Positions 1 through 9,891 of a stretch of 53,673 bases of DNA are shown here, piece after piece (position 1 is the first letter of the stretch; each line of letters opens with the position of its first letter). The position numbers and the translations under genes are program-made. The notes under the pieces were generated by a model. The model was not told the DNA's origin. It saw only the letters and a list, made by a program, of their open reading frames with translations, and did no database searches. The DNA is from Desulfobacteraceae bacterium (lineage in GTDB: Bacteria > Desulfobacterota > Desulfobacteria > Desulfobacterales > Desulfococcaceae), in contig JAABRU010000024.1 in the NCBI GenBank assembly GCA_011390755.1, forward strand, positions 1 to 53,673, read 5' to 3'.

Positions 1-1523
1 TGAAAATCGCACTCTTTGCCACCGGATGTGCGGGTATCATTGCCGAATTTGTTCTTTCCACCCTGGCAACCTATCTTGCCGGAAATGCGGTTTTTCAATG
101 GACCATTGTCATGTCTCTGATGCTTTTTGCCATGGGGCTGGGCAGCCGGATCAGCCGGGTCTTCCGGGAAAATCTGCTGGATACCTTTATTATGGTGGAA
201 TTTACGCTTTCCATCCTCTGCGCGGTGTCCTCGGTTCTGGTCTACAGCATTGCTGCCTGGACAGATTATGCAGAACTTCTGATTTACTGCATGGCTTTTG
301 TCATCGGAAATCTCATCGGTCTTGAAATCCCCCTGGTTACCCGCTTAAACGAAGCCTATGAAGAACTGCGGATCAATATTTCCGCTGTATTGGAAAAAGA
401 TTATTACGGTGCGCTGCTGGGGGGAATGATCTTTGCCTTTATCGCGCTGCCCTGTCTGGGACTGACTTATACGCCCATCGTGCTGGGTTCCATCAATTTT
501 CTTGTGGCTGCCCTGATTCTGAACAGTTTTTTTTTTCTGGTCCGCAGAAAAAAAGAGCTGCTGATTTTTTTTGCCCTGACTCTTTCATTTCTGCTGACAC
601 TGGCATTTCTGGCAAAACCGCTCATTTTGTACGGGGAACAGCGGAAGTACAAAGATAAAATTATTTATTCCCGGCAGACGGTTTACCAGAAAATTGTCAT
701 GACCCAGTGGAAAAATTTTTACTGGCTGTACATCAACGGCCAGGAACAGTTTTCCACATTTGATGAAGAAAAATACCATGAACCCCTGGTGCATCCGGCC
801 ATGAAACTGGCCTTTCATGCAGAAAATGTGCTGATTATCGGAGGCGGTGACGGGCTGGCCCTGCGGGAAATACTGAAATATCCGGATGTGAAGACAGTCA
901 CCCTGGTGGATATGGATCCGGTAATGACGGAACTTGCCGCGTCCCATCCGGTTCTCACAACCATTAACCGGGGGGCCATGAGTGATCCGAGAGTGCGGAT
1001 TATCAACCGGGATGCAGTTGATTTTATTCAGAAAGACCGAAATCTGTACGGAGTGATTATCGCCGATCTCCCGGATCCGGATTCTGTGGATCTGATGCAT
1101 GCCTATTCCCTTGAATTCTACCATATGATACGCAGTCACCTGATCAAAGGAGGGGTTTTTGTCACCCAGGCCACCAGCCCCTATTTTTCCAAAAAGGCTT
1201 TTCTCTGTATGCTTCACACTGTCGAATCTGCGGGTTTTTCTGTGCTGCCCTATCACAACCAGATACCGACGATGGGGGAATGGGGGTGGCTGCTGGGGGT
1301 AAAATCGGAAGATGCGGACAAAGAGACCATCCGGGCTGTTCTGATGCAAAAGGATTATTCGGATATTGAAACCCGTTTTATCAACCGGGATGCGGTGATT
1401 TCCATGCTCCATTTCGGAAAGGGAGTGCTCGACAGCCCCGACCGGGCGGACATCCGGGTTAACAGTCAGCGGAATCCGGTTCTGTACCGTTATTATCAGG
1501 ACGGATCGTGGGGGATATATTAG
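1..1523 (+). CDS. Membrane-anchored spermidine synthase-like protein (first base of start codon outside window)
   Basis: The reading frame is open from the first base. Bases 1-2 are TG followed by an AAA codon, so the start codon probably begins one base before the window, giving about 507 residues. The N-terminal 200 or so residues form a run of hydrophobic segments, consistent with six or seven membrane helices. The C-terminal half is a Rossmann-type methyltransferase-fold aminopropyltransferase domain with the glycine motif GGGDG (about residues 281-285), an acidic VDMD strand end and a DLPDPD motif, as in polyamine synthases. The family transfers aminopropyl groups from decarboxylated SAM to polyamines, but many membrane-fused members have no tested activity. 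An internal ATG at 111 would remove the first helix and is less likely. No polyamine partner gene is adjacent. Confidence 0.85.
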   Translation, partial: KIALFATGCAGIIAEFVLSTLATYLAGNAVFQWTIVMSLMLFAMGLGSRISRVFRENLLDTFIMVEFTLSILCAVSSVLVYSIAAWTDYAELLIYCMAFVIGNLIGLEIPLVTRLNEAYEELRINISAVLEKDYYGALLGGMIFAFIALPCLGLTYTPIVLGSINFLVAALILNSFFFLVRRKKELLIFFALTLSFLLTLAFLAKPLILYGEQRKYKDKIIYSRQTVYQKIVMTQWKNFYWLYINGQEQFSTFDEEKYHEPLVHPAMKLAFHAENVLIIGGGDGLALREILKYPDVKTVTLVDMDPVMTELAASHPVLTTINRGAMSDPRVRIINRDAVDFIQKDRNLYGVIIADLPDPDSVDLMHAYSLEFYHMIRSHLIKGGVFVTQATSPYFSKKAFLCMLHTVESAGFSVLPYHNQIPTMGEWGWLLGVKSEDADKETIRAVLMQKDYSDIETRFINRDAVISMLHFGKGVLDSPDRADIRVNSQRNPVLYRYYQDGSWGIY

Positions 1524-1530
1524 GGGGGCG

Positions 1531-1616
1531 GGTGTCAGGATGTCAGGATGTCAGGGTGTCAGGGTGTCCGGTGTCAGGTGTTCAGTGTCAGGTGTCAGGT
1601 GTCCGGTGTCCGGTGG
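1531..1616. repeat. Degenerate GGTGTCA/GGTGTCC tandem repeat
   Basis: Immediately after the stop codon there are about ten degenerate units of 7-9 bases built on GGTGTCAG, GGTGTCCG and GATGTCAG. The units abut with no spacers, so this is a minisatellite and not a CRISPR. Confidence 0.8.
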
Positions 1617-1709
1617 CTGACGGAGTGTCAGACATACTGAAGCAGTTCGGGAAAAGACCTGCCAGACGGCCCGACTGATCTCGCCGAAATCTGTAAGTTT
1701 GATGAATCG

Positions 1710-1792
1710 GTAAAAAGTCAGATTTTTGAAAATCGCTGTCAGTAAAATCAGCAGATTAATGTGTATCAAAACCTAATTTTCTGACTTTTTAC
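1710..1792. repeat. 83-bp inverted-repeat element, uninterrupted copy
   Basis: The ends are a perfect 12-bp inverted repeat (GTAAAAAGTCAG at 1710-1721, CTGACTTTTTAC at 1781-1792), with partial pairing further inward. A homologous copy lies at 52021-52230, where the middle is interrupted by about 125 bp. Homology also extends a few bases upstream (TGATGAA). It is a candidate MITE-like element. Confidence 0.7.
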
Positions 1793-2209
1793 GAGATCAT
1801 CAAGTTTGGCACTTTGTATTTTTCTTACGGCAGCAGCATTGGGGGGGCAGGGGCAATGCTGCTGACTTACAGCCTGTGCCGACTTGCGTTTACTGAGCGA
1901 AGTCGAAGTGTACGCCAACCCGACCCTGCTGCCCCCCTGATTCCCTGAATTCTCTCTGGCAGGCAGGAAAATCCTCCCGCGGAGTACATATTTTCCCCCA
2001 ATCATTGAATTTACAAGATTTACTCTTTGAATGATCTTCGTGAATTTACTTGACAAGCGGAAGTCTTTTGAATAGGTAGATAAGGTAAAAGGTTTATTAT
2101 AGAAGCAGTATTTTTCGTTGCGCAGAAAACATGAAGGATAAGAATCGGTTTATAAAAGAGAATTTATAAATCATAAACCACAATGCAGGATGGAGAACGG
2201 AGAGAATTT

Positions 2210-4252
2210 ATGGCTGAGAAAAAAAATGTTGGGATTCTGCGGACAGGGATGCGGAAATCTTTTCTGCTCTTTTGCATCATTCTGTTAACGGTATCCGGAT
2301 GTACTACCATGCCGGGGCCGCAGGAAATGGAAAAGCAGCGGGAGGAAAATGCCAGGAAAGATGTGGAACTGATTAAACCTGCCATGAAATACGGCAATTT
2401 CGGGGAAAGTGCATTAACCCTGGAAGATGCCATACGCTATGCACTGGAAAACAATCTGGATATCCGTATCCAGCGTCTGCGTCAGGAGATTGCCGAAGAA
2501 GAAACCATGGTGGAAAAGCTCGGTATGCTGCCCAGCCTGAAAGCCGATGCTTCATGGCGCCGCAGGGATGTGCTTCGGAAAAGCGATGTCTATAACTGGG
2601 ATACCGACCAGGATCAGAAGGATTTTACGGTTTCCGAACTGAAAGAAAACGGATGGGCCAATCTGGTGCTGACATGGAATGTGCTGGATACCATGATGGC
2701 CTATGTCCGGGCCGGTGAAATGGAAATACAGGAAGAGGAGGTCAAGCAGCAGCGTATCCGCCAGTCCCAGAACCTGGCTCTGGATGTCACCCGTGCCTAC
2801 TGGCATGCCGCGGCTGTGGAGGATGCGCTGGATTATGTCCATGTGGTGGAAGATAATCTGAAAAAAGTAAAAAGAAACATGGAGTCGGCAGTGGGGGCCG
2901 GAAGCATGGATGCCATGGCTGCCAAAGATGCGGAAATGCGGCTCAAGGAGCTGGAACTGACCATCCGTCAGCTGCAGTCCAATCTTTCCAAAGAACGGCT
3001 GGAACTTGCCCAGCTGATGGGACTGAACCAGAATGTACAGTTCACCCTGGCCAGACCCCCCATCAAACCCATTGTATCGGCTCTGCCCCATACCAAAGAA
3101 CTGGATATTGACAGACTGGAAGAATACGCACTGCTGCACCGTCCCGAACTTTTTGTCAGCGATCTGGAGGTCATGATCCAGAAAGAAGAGGCCAAAAACA
3201 AAATTCTGGCCATGTTTCCGGGTATCAGCGTTTTTGCCGGAACCCATTATGAAGACAACCGCCTGCTGCTTTCCAATAACTGGAATACCATCGGCGCGGG
3301 CATCGGGCTGGAACTGCTGGATCTGCCGGCCCGTTATGTGGCATACAAAGGACAGAAAAAGGCTGTGGAAATGGCAAAAGCCCAAAGACTCATGACCACG
3401 GTGGGGGTAATTACCCAGGTACATCTGGCCCTGCTGGATTATGCTGTCAAGGTGGATCGTTTCCGCCTGCTGGATGAAACCTATGCCCTGGCCACCAGTC
3501 TTTTTGAAATGGCCAAAACCAAAAACCAGGCCGGACGGCTTCCGGAACTGGCCGTAACCCAGCGGCATCTGGAAGAAATGGCGGCCAAACTCCGAAGAGA
3601 TGAATCGGTTGTGGATATGCTGGTGGCCTATAAACGTCTGTGTGTCAGTATCGGTGTGGATCCGCTGGAATGTGATAAAGGTGTGCTGACTTCCGGACAG
3701 GCGACCAGCGGATATGATTATACCCCCACCACCGGTCTGAAAAAATGGAAATGCCTGGAATGCGGTTATATCCATACCGGCCCGGAACCTCCCGAAACCT
3801 GCCCCATCTGCGGCGTGGGCAGAGATGCTTTTGTGGAAGTGACAGATGCCGCGGGTACAACCCCCGTGACTTCTTCCGCCAATGTGGAAGAAAATGATCT
3901 GAGCGGCTGGGGCGACGGCCCTTCCATTGTGCCGGGGGAGGATATCGCCAGAAGTGCCGGCAGTCCGGGGATGGCCGGACCGGCATCCGACAGATTTCTC
4001 TGGAAAGTGCAGATGGGAGCGTTTACCGAAGCCGGAGGCCCGAACAAACGGGTCAGCGAAATCAAAGGACTGGCCATGCGGCTTTTTGACAACCGGGATA
4101 CCGAAATTACAACCACAAGACTGAACGGAAAACTTTTCAACCGGGTCCGTGTGCTGGGATTGGCAGAAACACAGGCCAAAGAACTGGCCCGGAATCTGGA
4201 ATCCCGAGGGATTGATGCCTGGGTAATTCCGCCGCACAGCTCACATTGGTAG
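2210..4252 (+). CDS. TolC-family outer-membrane lipoprotein with rubredoxin-like and SPOR domains
   Basis: The start at 2210 is preferred over 2183 because GGAGAG sits five bases upstream; 2249 is also possible. The N-terminus is a lipoprotein signal with lipobox VSGC. Residues of about 60-490 are a TolC-type outer-membrane efflux domain, alpha-helical with an internal repeat. Next comes a rubredoxin-like knuckle of the rubrerythrin type with four cysteines (C515, C518, C531, C534 in CxxC-12-CxxC spacing), which would bind iron or zinc. The last 80 residues (about 598-675, beginning WKVQMGAF) match a SPOR domain, a fold that binds denuded peptidoglycan. At 680 residues it is far longer than plain TolC proteins (about 430-500). 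It probably provides the outer-membrane channel for the HlyD-type adaptors encoded at 9892-19889. The domain calls are strong; the function of the fusion is inferred. Confidence 0.88.
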   Translation: MAEKKNVGILRTGMRKSFLLFCIILLTVSGCTTMPGPQEMEKQREENARKDVELIKPAMKYGNFGESALTLEDAIRYALENNLDIRIQRLRQEIAEEETMVEKLGMLPSLKADASWRRRDVLRKSDVYNWDTDQDQKDFTVSELKENGWANLVLTWNVLDTMMAYVRAGEMEIQEEEVKQQRIRQSQNLALDVTRAYWHAAAVEDALDYVHVVEDNLKKVKRNMESAVGAGSMDAMAAKDAEMRLKELELTIRQLQSNLSKERLELAQLMGLNQNVQFTLARPPIKPIVSALPHTKELDIDRLEEYALLHRPELFVSDLEVMIQKEEAKNKILAMFPGISVFAGTHYEDNRLLLSNNWNTIGAGIGLELLDLPARYVAYKGQKKAVEMAKAQRLMTTVGVITQVHLALLDYAVKVDRFRLLDETYALATSLFEMAKTKNQAGRLPELAVTQRHLEEMAAKLRRDESVVDMLVAYKRLCVSIGVDPLECDKGVLTSGQATSGYDYTPTTGLKKWKCLECGYIHTGPEPPETCPICGVGRDAFVEVTDAAGTTPVTSSANVEENDLSGWGDGPSIVPGEDIARSAGSPGMAGPASDRFLWKVQMGAFTEAGGPNKRVSEIKGLAMRLFDNRDTEITTTRLNGKLFNRVRVLGLAETQAKELARNLESRGIDAWVIPPHSSHW

Positions 4253-4257
4253 AAATC

Positions 4258-4380
4258 AGTAAGCGGTTATCAGTGAGCAGTTGTCAGTGAGCAGTTATCA
4301 GCAGGGTATGCAGTCTGCCGGTAACTGCCGGACGGTAACTGAAAACTGATGACTGGTAACTGAAAACTGATAACTGAACA
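4258..4380. repeat. Short direct repeats between TolC-like and adhesin genes
   Basis: The spacer is built from imperfect direct copies of GTGAGCAGTTATCAG and of GGTAACTGAAAACTGAT. It carries no gene. The GGGGAGG ribosome site for the next gene follows at 4380-4386. Confidence 0.6.
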
Positions 4381-4397
4381 GGGGAGGTTATATCATC

Positions 4398-7300
4398 ATG
4401 TTGCATTTAATAAAACTGGAAAACAGAATCGTCCTGGACGGGGCTGCTGTCGGGGAGGCCATTGAACATGCAGCCGGGCACGAAGTACATATCAGCACAG
4501 AAAAGGAGTTTGCTCCGGTGTATGAGGCGGATCATCATGATGTGGCCGGAGCGGCCGCGCTGCTGGCCGAACCGGAATCCGCTGCGGAACCACTGGATAT
4601 TATCCTGATTTCCGATGATCTCCCCGATTATCAGACAATTGCCCGTGCGGCAAAGCCCGGAACCGAAGTGATTGTTTATGATGCGGATGCCGAATCTGCG
4701 CAGGATGTAATCGGCCGGGTTGCGGCAGTGGCCGAAGCGGAAGGGAAAGCAGTTGACTCCCTGACTGTTTTTTCACATGGCGGGGCAGGCTATTTTGAGC
4801 TGGGGAATGAGGCGGTAAAAGCAGATAATCTGGAAAGCAATGCCGATGCCTGGGCTGCACTGGATGCGGCCATGAAGGATGACGGGCATATCTATATCTA
4901 CGGTTGCAGTGTGGCAAACGGGGAAGGATTGTCTCTGCCGGACAGCCTGGCCGCTGCCACCCATACCCGTGTATTTGCTTCCGATGATATGACCGGAAGC
5001 ACAGGAGACTGGGATTTGGAGACTGCTTCGGAAAATACCCGAAACGAATCTCCGGCTCCTCCCCTGCATTTTGATATGCTTGCGGATTATGAAGGCTCTC
5101 TGACCAAGATCGCTGTTCCCACTGCAATTTCTTCAATGGAAGATCAGCCGGGACTTTTCGGTATATATATTTATGGTTCCGGAGAAGATGCCGGCAGCAG
5201 GACGGAGGGCAGTGTTACCCGTACCGGTTCCCTGCCGTCCATTCTGACAGATGCAACACTTCGCTATGACGGATGGATAACAAACCAGCCCATCACAATT
5301 GAAGGGCAGGAGGTCACCCAGTATCACAGATGGTCTGTTACATATACTCCGGATCAGGATGCCTTTTCAGGTGACGGAACACATGGCAGTGATGCAATGC
5401 TGAATTTCAGAATTGCAGAAGAAAACCAGACTTTCAATACCAATGTAACTGTTCTTGCGGTAAATGATGCCCCTGATTTTGAATACAGCGATGCGGATGG
5501 CAGGGTCAGCATTGAGGACGGAACCGTTACGGTTACGGTGGACGAGGACAGCGGAACCAACGGTTTTCATCAGATCAGTAATTTTGCCGATGATATTATT
5601 GCCGGGCCGGAAAATGAATCCTCTCAGAAAGTAAAATTTATTATTGACAGTGTTACAGTTGAAATGAATGGCGAGGAAACAGACAGCAGTGATCTGTTTG
5701 ATGAACTGCCTTCCATAGCCCCGCTGAATTTTACAAGTCTGAGTGCTGCCAGCGGGAATCTGACCTTTACACTCAAAGACAATGCTTTCGGCACCGCGGA
5801 AGTCTCTGTCCGGGTACAGGATGACGGCGGCACGGCATTCGGCGGTGATGACACCAGCATTGTCAAAAAATTCATCATTAAGGTAAATGATGTCAATGAC
5901 CGTCCGGATACACCCGATGCCAACCAGCTGCATATTTATGAAGAAAACGGTCTTCCGGATGATTATGATCCGACCCCCGAAGCACAGGTGGAAGGTTTTA
6001 CAGTGGATCAGTTTATTAAACCGATGACAGATCCGGATATTGAAGGGAATATCCCCATCGCCATTGCCATTACCGATATTGATACGGATATGGACGGGGA
6101 CGGCGATTCGGATGGTAAATGGCAGTTTCAAATGTCAGGCTCTGATGACTGGACAACTATTGAGAAAAACAGTCTGAACGGGGACGATGCCCTTCTTCTG
6201 ACTGCGGATGACAAAATCAGATTCATTCCCAATGAAAATTTCAATTCGGAAGAGCCGGACAGTGCGAAAGAGCCGTCCTTTACTGTCCGGGCCTGGGATC
6301 AGACCGGAGACAGTGAAGGCAAAGAAGGATCGTATTACAGTATCGGCAGTAATGATACCGCCTTCAGTGCGGAGTCAAAAGTTGTCAATCTGGAAGTAAA
6401 AGCGGTAAACGATGCGCCGGAACTGTGGCAGACTGACGGACAGGACAATGCCCTGATGCCGGATACCGTCGGGCCTTACAAAGCCAATAACGGAACCGTT
6501 ACCATCACAGGCATATCCGCAAAAGATGATGATATTGCCCGCGGCGAAGGAGACAAACGGGTACAAATCACTTTGGAGGCAGAACAGGATGCCGGAAAAA
6601 TTTCTTTGGGCAGCACACAGGGACTGACCTTTACAACAGGCGACGAATGTCAAGATCATAAAATGGTTTTTACCGGTCTCCTTTCTGATGTCAATACAGC
6701 CATCGCTTCTCTGACATATAAGTTTGACGGACAGGTAACACAGCCCCTGCAGTCGGATACGGTGACAATTGAAGTCAATGACCTGAAGAATTACGGTGTG
6801 CCGGAGGCAAAAACCGATACGGCGCAGATATTGATCGATCTGAACCGGGGCCCCGGAGTTGGCGAAGTGGACGGAATTTTTATTGAAGACTGTGCCCCGG
6901 TTCCGGTTGCCGGTAATATTACAGATGCCGAAGGGGATGAAATCCGTTCTGTAACTATCAGTTTTAAAGATAATACCTATAAAACCGGCGAAGATGTTCT
7001 GCATTACAGCACTGCGGCAGCGGCGAATATTCTGGCAGATTACAACAGCCAGACCGGTCAGCTGAAACTGACAGTAAAAGACGGAGAAACAGCATCGGCA
7101 GAGGATTTTCAGAAGGTGCTGGATACGGTAAAATATGAAAACACATCTGAAAATCCCAATACGGTTCAGCGCAAATTTGAAATTGTATCGGTAGATGAGC
7201 ATGGCAACAGGGGAACCAGCGAATCTGTTGTCAGTGTGGTGCCGGTAAATGATGCGCCCGATTTGGACAGGGTGCCGGATTCCATATCCGCAGTATCAGA

Positions 7301-9341
7301 TACACCCGTTGTAATTGATAATATTTCTCTTACGGATGTGGATATATCCGCAGGAAACGTTCATATTGTGATAGAATCCGGTCATGGCACTCTGGCGATG
7401 GGGCAGGAAGTCATAAACCGCATCGTCACTGGCGGCGGAAGTGTGGAAGGCAATGGCACGTTAAAACTGACCATAAAAGACGCAACATTGGCGGATATTG
7501 CGCCATCCGGCATACTGGCAGCACTGACTTACACACCCGAAACGGATTACAGTGGCGGAGACACCATAAAATTCACAATCAATGACCAGGGATATACGGG
7601 GGTTCATCCCACGGATCATGTAAACAACTGCCGGCTTTCCGGTGATATTCAACTGACACCGAATGGTCAGTTGCCTGATTTCCCGAACGAAGGTACACCA
7701 GGCGATCCGACCGCACAGACGGATACTGCTGTGATAAACATTACCGTAAGACCGCCCAACACCGGCCCGGTGATTGATCTGGATCCGGATGATGACGGCG
7801 GTGACGGCCCGGAGGAGGGGACGAATCCGGGAGACCGGCCGAATTTTAATGCCGCATATGTGGAAGGTTGCGATCTCCCCAACGGTGTGAAAATTGCGGA
7901 TACGGATGCCACATTAATTGATCCGGACGAAGGAGATATGATCAGCTCCTTGACCGTAACCATGACAAATGCAAGTGCCTACGACCTGCTGAAGGCAAGT
8001 ACGGACGGAACATCTGTCCAAATGACGGAATACAACCCGGCAACAGGTGTTTTACAGTTTGAAGGGACAGACAGCCCTGCAAATTATGAAAAAATTCTTC
8101 GGAGCATTACTTTTTACAATACTTCTGAAAATCCGGATATGACAACGCAGCGCATCATTCATATAACAGCTGCTGACGAACATGACAATGCAAGTGCGGC
8201 AGTAACATCAACGATTCATGTCATACCCGTAAACGATGCTCCGGAAGTCAGTTTTCCTGTAGAAATTGGAACCACACAGAACACTTCTCTTATTCTGAGC
8301 GGTATCAGTGTCAGCGACAAAGATATTGAACTCAGCGGCGGAACCGTTCAGGTAGTTATCAGCAGTTCGGAAAACGGCAAACTGGAAATCACCCATTTTG
8401 ATTCCGGTGCTGCTGTCACAGGTGACGGAACAGATGAACTGGTCATTGAAGGTACACTGGCAGATGTCAACGAAGCATTGACAGATATAAAATACACTCC
8501 CTATGAAGATTTTAACGGAAATGACAATCTGACCATCGTGGCCAATGATATGGGCTATTCCGGTATCGGCAGGATAAACGGCATTGAAAGCTCTGTCCCG
8601 GAATTTTGCAGCACAACCCGGCCCGGCCAAATCACCATTGCCGAACTGGAAAGACTGGCAGATGAGGCTGACAATACGGAAGGCTCAAAAAACCCTGAAA
8701 CAAACAGACCGGACAGTCCCCATGCACTGGAAGACCGGGAGACAATTGTGATTCAGGTTGCCAAACCCGGCCCGCCCCCGGTGGAACCGCCGCCCCAGCC
8801 CCCGACACCGCCCATACCGCCGATTACCACACCCGAAGGCGGTCTGCAGCACGCCATTAATCTGGGAGCCGTGCGTCTGCCCGGAGCCTTTGGTATGATT
8901 GAAGGGGCCGGAAGACCGAGTATGAGTGCGCGTTCCGGCGGAGAGGATTTCTTTGATTTCTGCTCCCTGGAAGAGGCCCTGCGTCCTCATCTGGGATGCC
9001 GTTTTGCCAATACCCGTGATCCCGAGGCCCAGTTCAGTGCCATTTCCTGGAATGATCTTACGGATCTGGGATGGACAGAACCCTATCTGGATGAGGAATA
9101 TGATCTTTATACCCGCCTCTTCCTGCGGGAAGCCGGAGATCCGGGATTCAATATGCCGTCCGGCGCCTTTAATGTGGATCTGGGTGGACAGACATTGCAG
9201 AAACCGGCCGTATTCAGCGAAACACCTGCCGAAGACTTCAACGACATCGGCCCGCTGGAACTGAAAAAAGCCTTTTTCAACGGAAGGGAACATCTGGACC
9301 GCACCGGCAGAGGCCAGGATCCCAAACCGGTACGGATCTAA
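4398..9341 (+). CDS. Giant surface protein: LEPR-XLL-type N-terminus, DUF4347, cadherin-like repeats
   Basis: This is a 1647-residue protein with a GGGGAGG ribosome site about ten bases upstream. There is no Sec signal. Residues 7-16 (LENRIVLDGA) match the LEPR-XLL motif found at the N-terminus of large exported proteins. Residues of about 65-225 are a DUF4347 domain with SHG (H127) and YGC (C170), which look like a caspase/CHAT-type His/Cys pair. The rest is a chain of acidic Ig/cadherin-like repeats marked by VNDAP or VNDRP junctions. A proline-rich linker (about 1455-1475) leads to a C-terminal domain of about 170 residues that I do not recognise. RTX nonapeptides and a typical type I C-terminal signal are absent. 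It lies between the TolC-like gene and the M50/HlyD gene, which suggests it is the substrate of that machinery. Adhesion is inferred from the repeat type. Confidence 0.85.
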   Translation: MLHLIKLENRIVLDGAAVGEAIEHAAGHEVHISTEKEFAPVYEADHHDVAGAAALLAEPESAAEPLDIILISDDLPDYQTIARAAKPGTEVIVYDADAESAQDVIGRVAAVAEAEGKAVDSLTVFSHGGAGYFELGNEAVKADNLESNADAWAALDAAMKDDGHIYIYGCSVANGEGLSLPDSLAAATHTRVFASDDMTGSTGDWDLETASENTRNESPAPPLHFDMLADYEGSLTKIAVPTAISSMEDQPGLFGIYIYGSGEDAGSRTEGSVTRTGSLPSILTDATLRYDGWITNQPITIEGQEVTQYHRWSVTYTPDQDAFSGDGTHGSDAMLNFRIAEENQTFNTNVTVLAVNDAPDFEYSDADGRVSIEDGTVTVTVDEDSGTNGFHQISNFADDIIAGPENESSQKVKFIIDSVTVEMNGEETDSSDLFDELPSIAPLNFTSLSAASGNLTFTLKDNAFGTAEVSVRVQDDGGTAFGGDDTSIVKKFIIKVNDVNDRPDTPDANQLHIYEENGLPDDYDPTPEAQVEGFTVDQFIKPMTDPDIEGNIPIAIAITDIDTDMDGDGDSDGKWQFQMSGSDDWTTIEKNSLNGDDALLLTADDKIRFIPNENFNSEEPDSAKEPSFTVRAWDQTGDSEGKEGSYYSIGSNDTAFSAESKVVNLEVKAVNDAPELWQTDGQDNALMPDTVGPYKANNGTVTITGISAKDDDIARGEGDKRVQITLEAEQDAGKISLGSTQGLTFTTGDECQDHKMVFTGLLSDVNTAIASLTYKFDGQVTQPLQSDTVTIEVNDLKNYGVPEAKTDTAQILIDLNRGPGVGEVDGIFIEDCAPVPVAGNITDAEGDEIRSVTISFKDNTYKTGEDVLHYSTAAAANILADYNSQTGQLKLTVKDGETASAEDFQKVLDTVKYENTSENPNTVQRKFEIVSVDEHGNRGTSESVVSVVPVNDAPDLDRVPDSISAVSDTPVVIDNISLTDVDISAGNVHIVIESGHGTLAMGQEVINRIVTGGGSVEGNGTLKLTIKDATLADIAPSGILAALTYTPETDYSGGDTIKFTINDQGYTGVHPTDHVNNCRLSGDIQLTPNGQLPDFPNEGTPGDPTAQTDTAVINITVRPPNTGPVIDLDPDDDGGDGPEEGTNPGDRPNFNAAYVEGCDLPNGVKIADTDATLIDPDEGDMISSLTVTMTNASAYDLLKASTDGTSVQMTEYNPATGVLQFEGTDSPANYEKILRSITFYNTSENPDMTTQRIIHITAADEHDNASAAVTSTIHVIPVNDAPEVSFPVEIGTTQNTSLILSGISVSDKDIELSGGTVQVVISSSENGKLEITHFDSGAAVTGDGTDELVIEGTLADVNEALTDIKYTPYEDFNGNDNLTIVANDMGYSGIGRINGIESSVPEFCSTTRPGQITIAELERLADEADNTEGSKNPETNRPDSPHALEDRETIVIQVAKPGPPPVEPPPQPPTPPIPPITTPEGGLQHAINLGAVRLPGAFGMIEGAGRPSMSARSGGEDFFDFCSLEEALRPHLGCRFANTRDPEAQFSAISWNDLTDLGWTEPYLDEEYDLYTRLFLREAGDPGFNMPSGAFNVDLGGQTLQKPAVFSETPAEDFNDIGPLELKKAFFNGREHLDRTGRGQDPKPVRI

Positions 9342-9363
9342 TATTACATATCAGATACAACTC

Positions 9364-9590
9364 GTTACCCGGCTCTGCCCAATGCCCTTGCATTAAGGAA
9401 TTAAAGGAGTGCCGAACTTACAGTTTAGCAAGTCCCCCGGAGTCCCGGACATTCGGTTGATCTCACATCGAAGTCTGAAAGTCTGGGACACTCAAATGAT
9501 TCGGAAAAAATCAGCCAAAATTCCGTTTCACTTCATTTTGGCACTCCGGGAACGGCTTAACTTAATGGCATTGGGCAGAAGCCCCGTAAC
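9364..9590. repeat. 227-bp inverted-repeat element
   Basis: The ends are imperfect inverted repeats of about 28 bp (GTTACCCGGCTCTGCCCAAT on the left; ATTGGGCAGAAGCCCCGTAAC reversed on the right). An inner pair contains GGAGTGCCGAACT and TTTGGCACTCC, which is shared with the elements at 26479-26611 and 40984-41084. A short ORF inside (9409-9657) is not credible. Confidence 0.6.
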
Positions 9591-9614
9591 GAATTTATGG
9601 AAACTTTCATATAG

Positions 9615-9654
9615 CAGTGTCTGCTCTTTAAAGGGCAGGCACTGTTCATTTTTC
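9615..9654 (+). terminator. Probable Rho-independent terminator
   Basis: AGTGTCTGCTCTTT at 9616-9629 pairs with AAAGGGCAGGCACT at 9630-9643; two of the 14 pairs are G-U and a few central bases would form the loop. A T-rich tail (GTTCATTTTT) follows. It lies downstream of the giant surface protein and could separate it from the M50 gene. Confidence 0.55.
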
Positions 9655-9670
9655 TGATACCGTATAAACG

Positions 9671-9844
9671 TGTAATGTAACATGCCCTTTGAGAAAATTA
9701 TTTCATACTGATTATATTCAGTATTTTATTCAGAAAAACCCGGAGTGCGAAAGTTGGGCGGAGCAGTCTTTGGCCCGCGTTCCTTCGGAGCGCGGGCCAA
9801 AAATAATTTTCGCACTCCTTTCTCAAAGACTATGTTACATTGCA
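9671..9844. repeat. 174-bp composite inverted-repeat element
   Basis: The outer arms are about 25 bp (TGTAATGTAACAT at 9671 against ATGTTACATTGCA ending at 9844, extended by CTTTGAGAAA/TTTCTCAAAG). Inside lie a second pair GGAGTGCGAAA/TTTTCGCACTCC and a GC-rich hairpin (TTTGGCCCGCG/CGCGGGCCAAA). A degraded relative occurs at 38335-38520. The remaining parts of the 9342-9891 spacer show no gene. Confidence 0.6.
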
Positions 9845-9891
9845 GTATAAACGGATACTGACCGACTAATCCATAATAACTGATCCATAAA

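Larger units (their letters stand above)
1524..2209. other. Gene-free spacer with minisatellite and one inverted-repeat element
   Basis: This 686-base stretch holds the minisatellite at 1531-1616 and the inverted-repeat element at 1710-1792. The rest (about 1800-2200) is AT-rich or low-complexity sequence with no convincing ORF. The short open frames there have no ribosome site and no recognisable protein features. Confidence 0.6.

Noticed and set aside
2552..4237. Long antisense ORF (561 codons) opposite the TolC-like gene
   Set aside because: It mirrors the codon structure of the real gene, has no ribosome site and shows no protein family pattern.
9409..9657. 82-codon ORF between the surface protein and the M50 gene
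   Set aside because: It lies within an inverted-repeat element and runs through the terminator hairpin; no ribosome site or domain.
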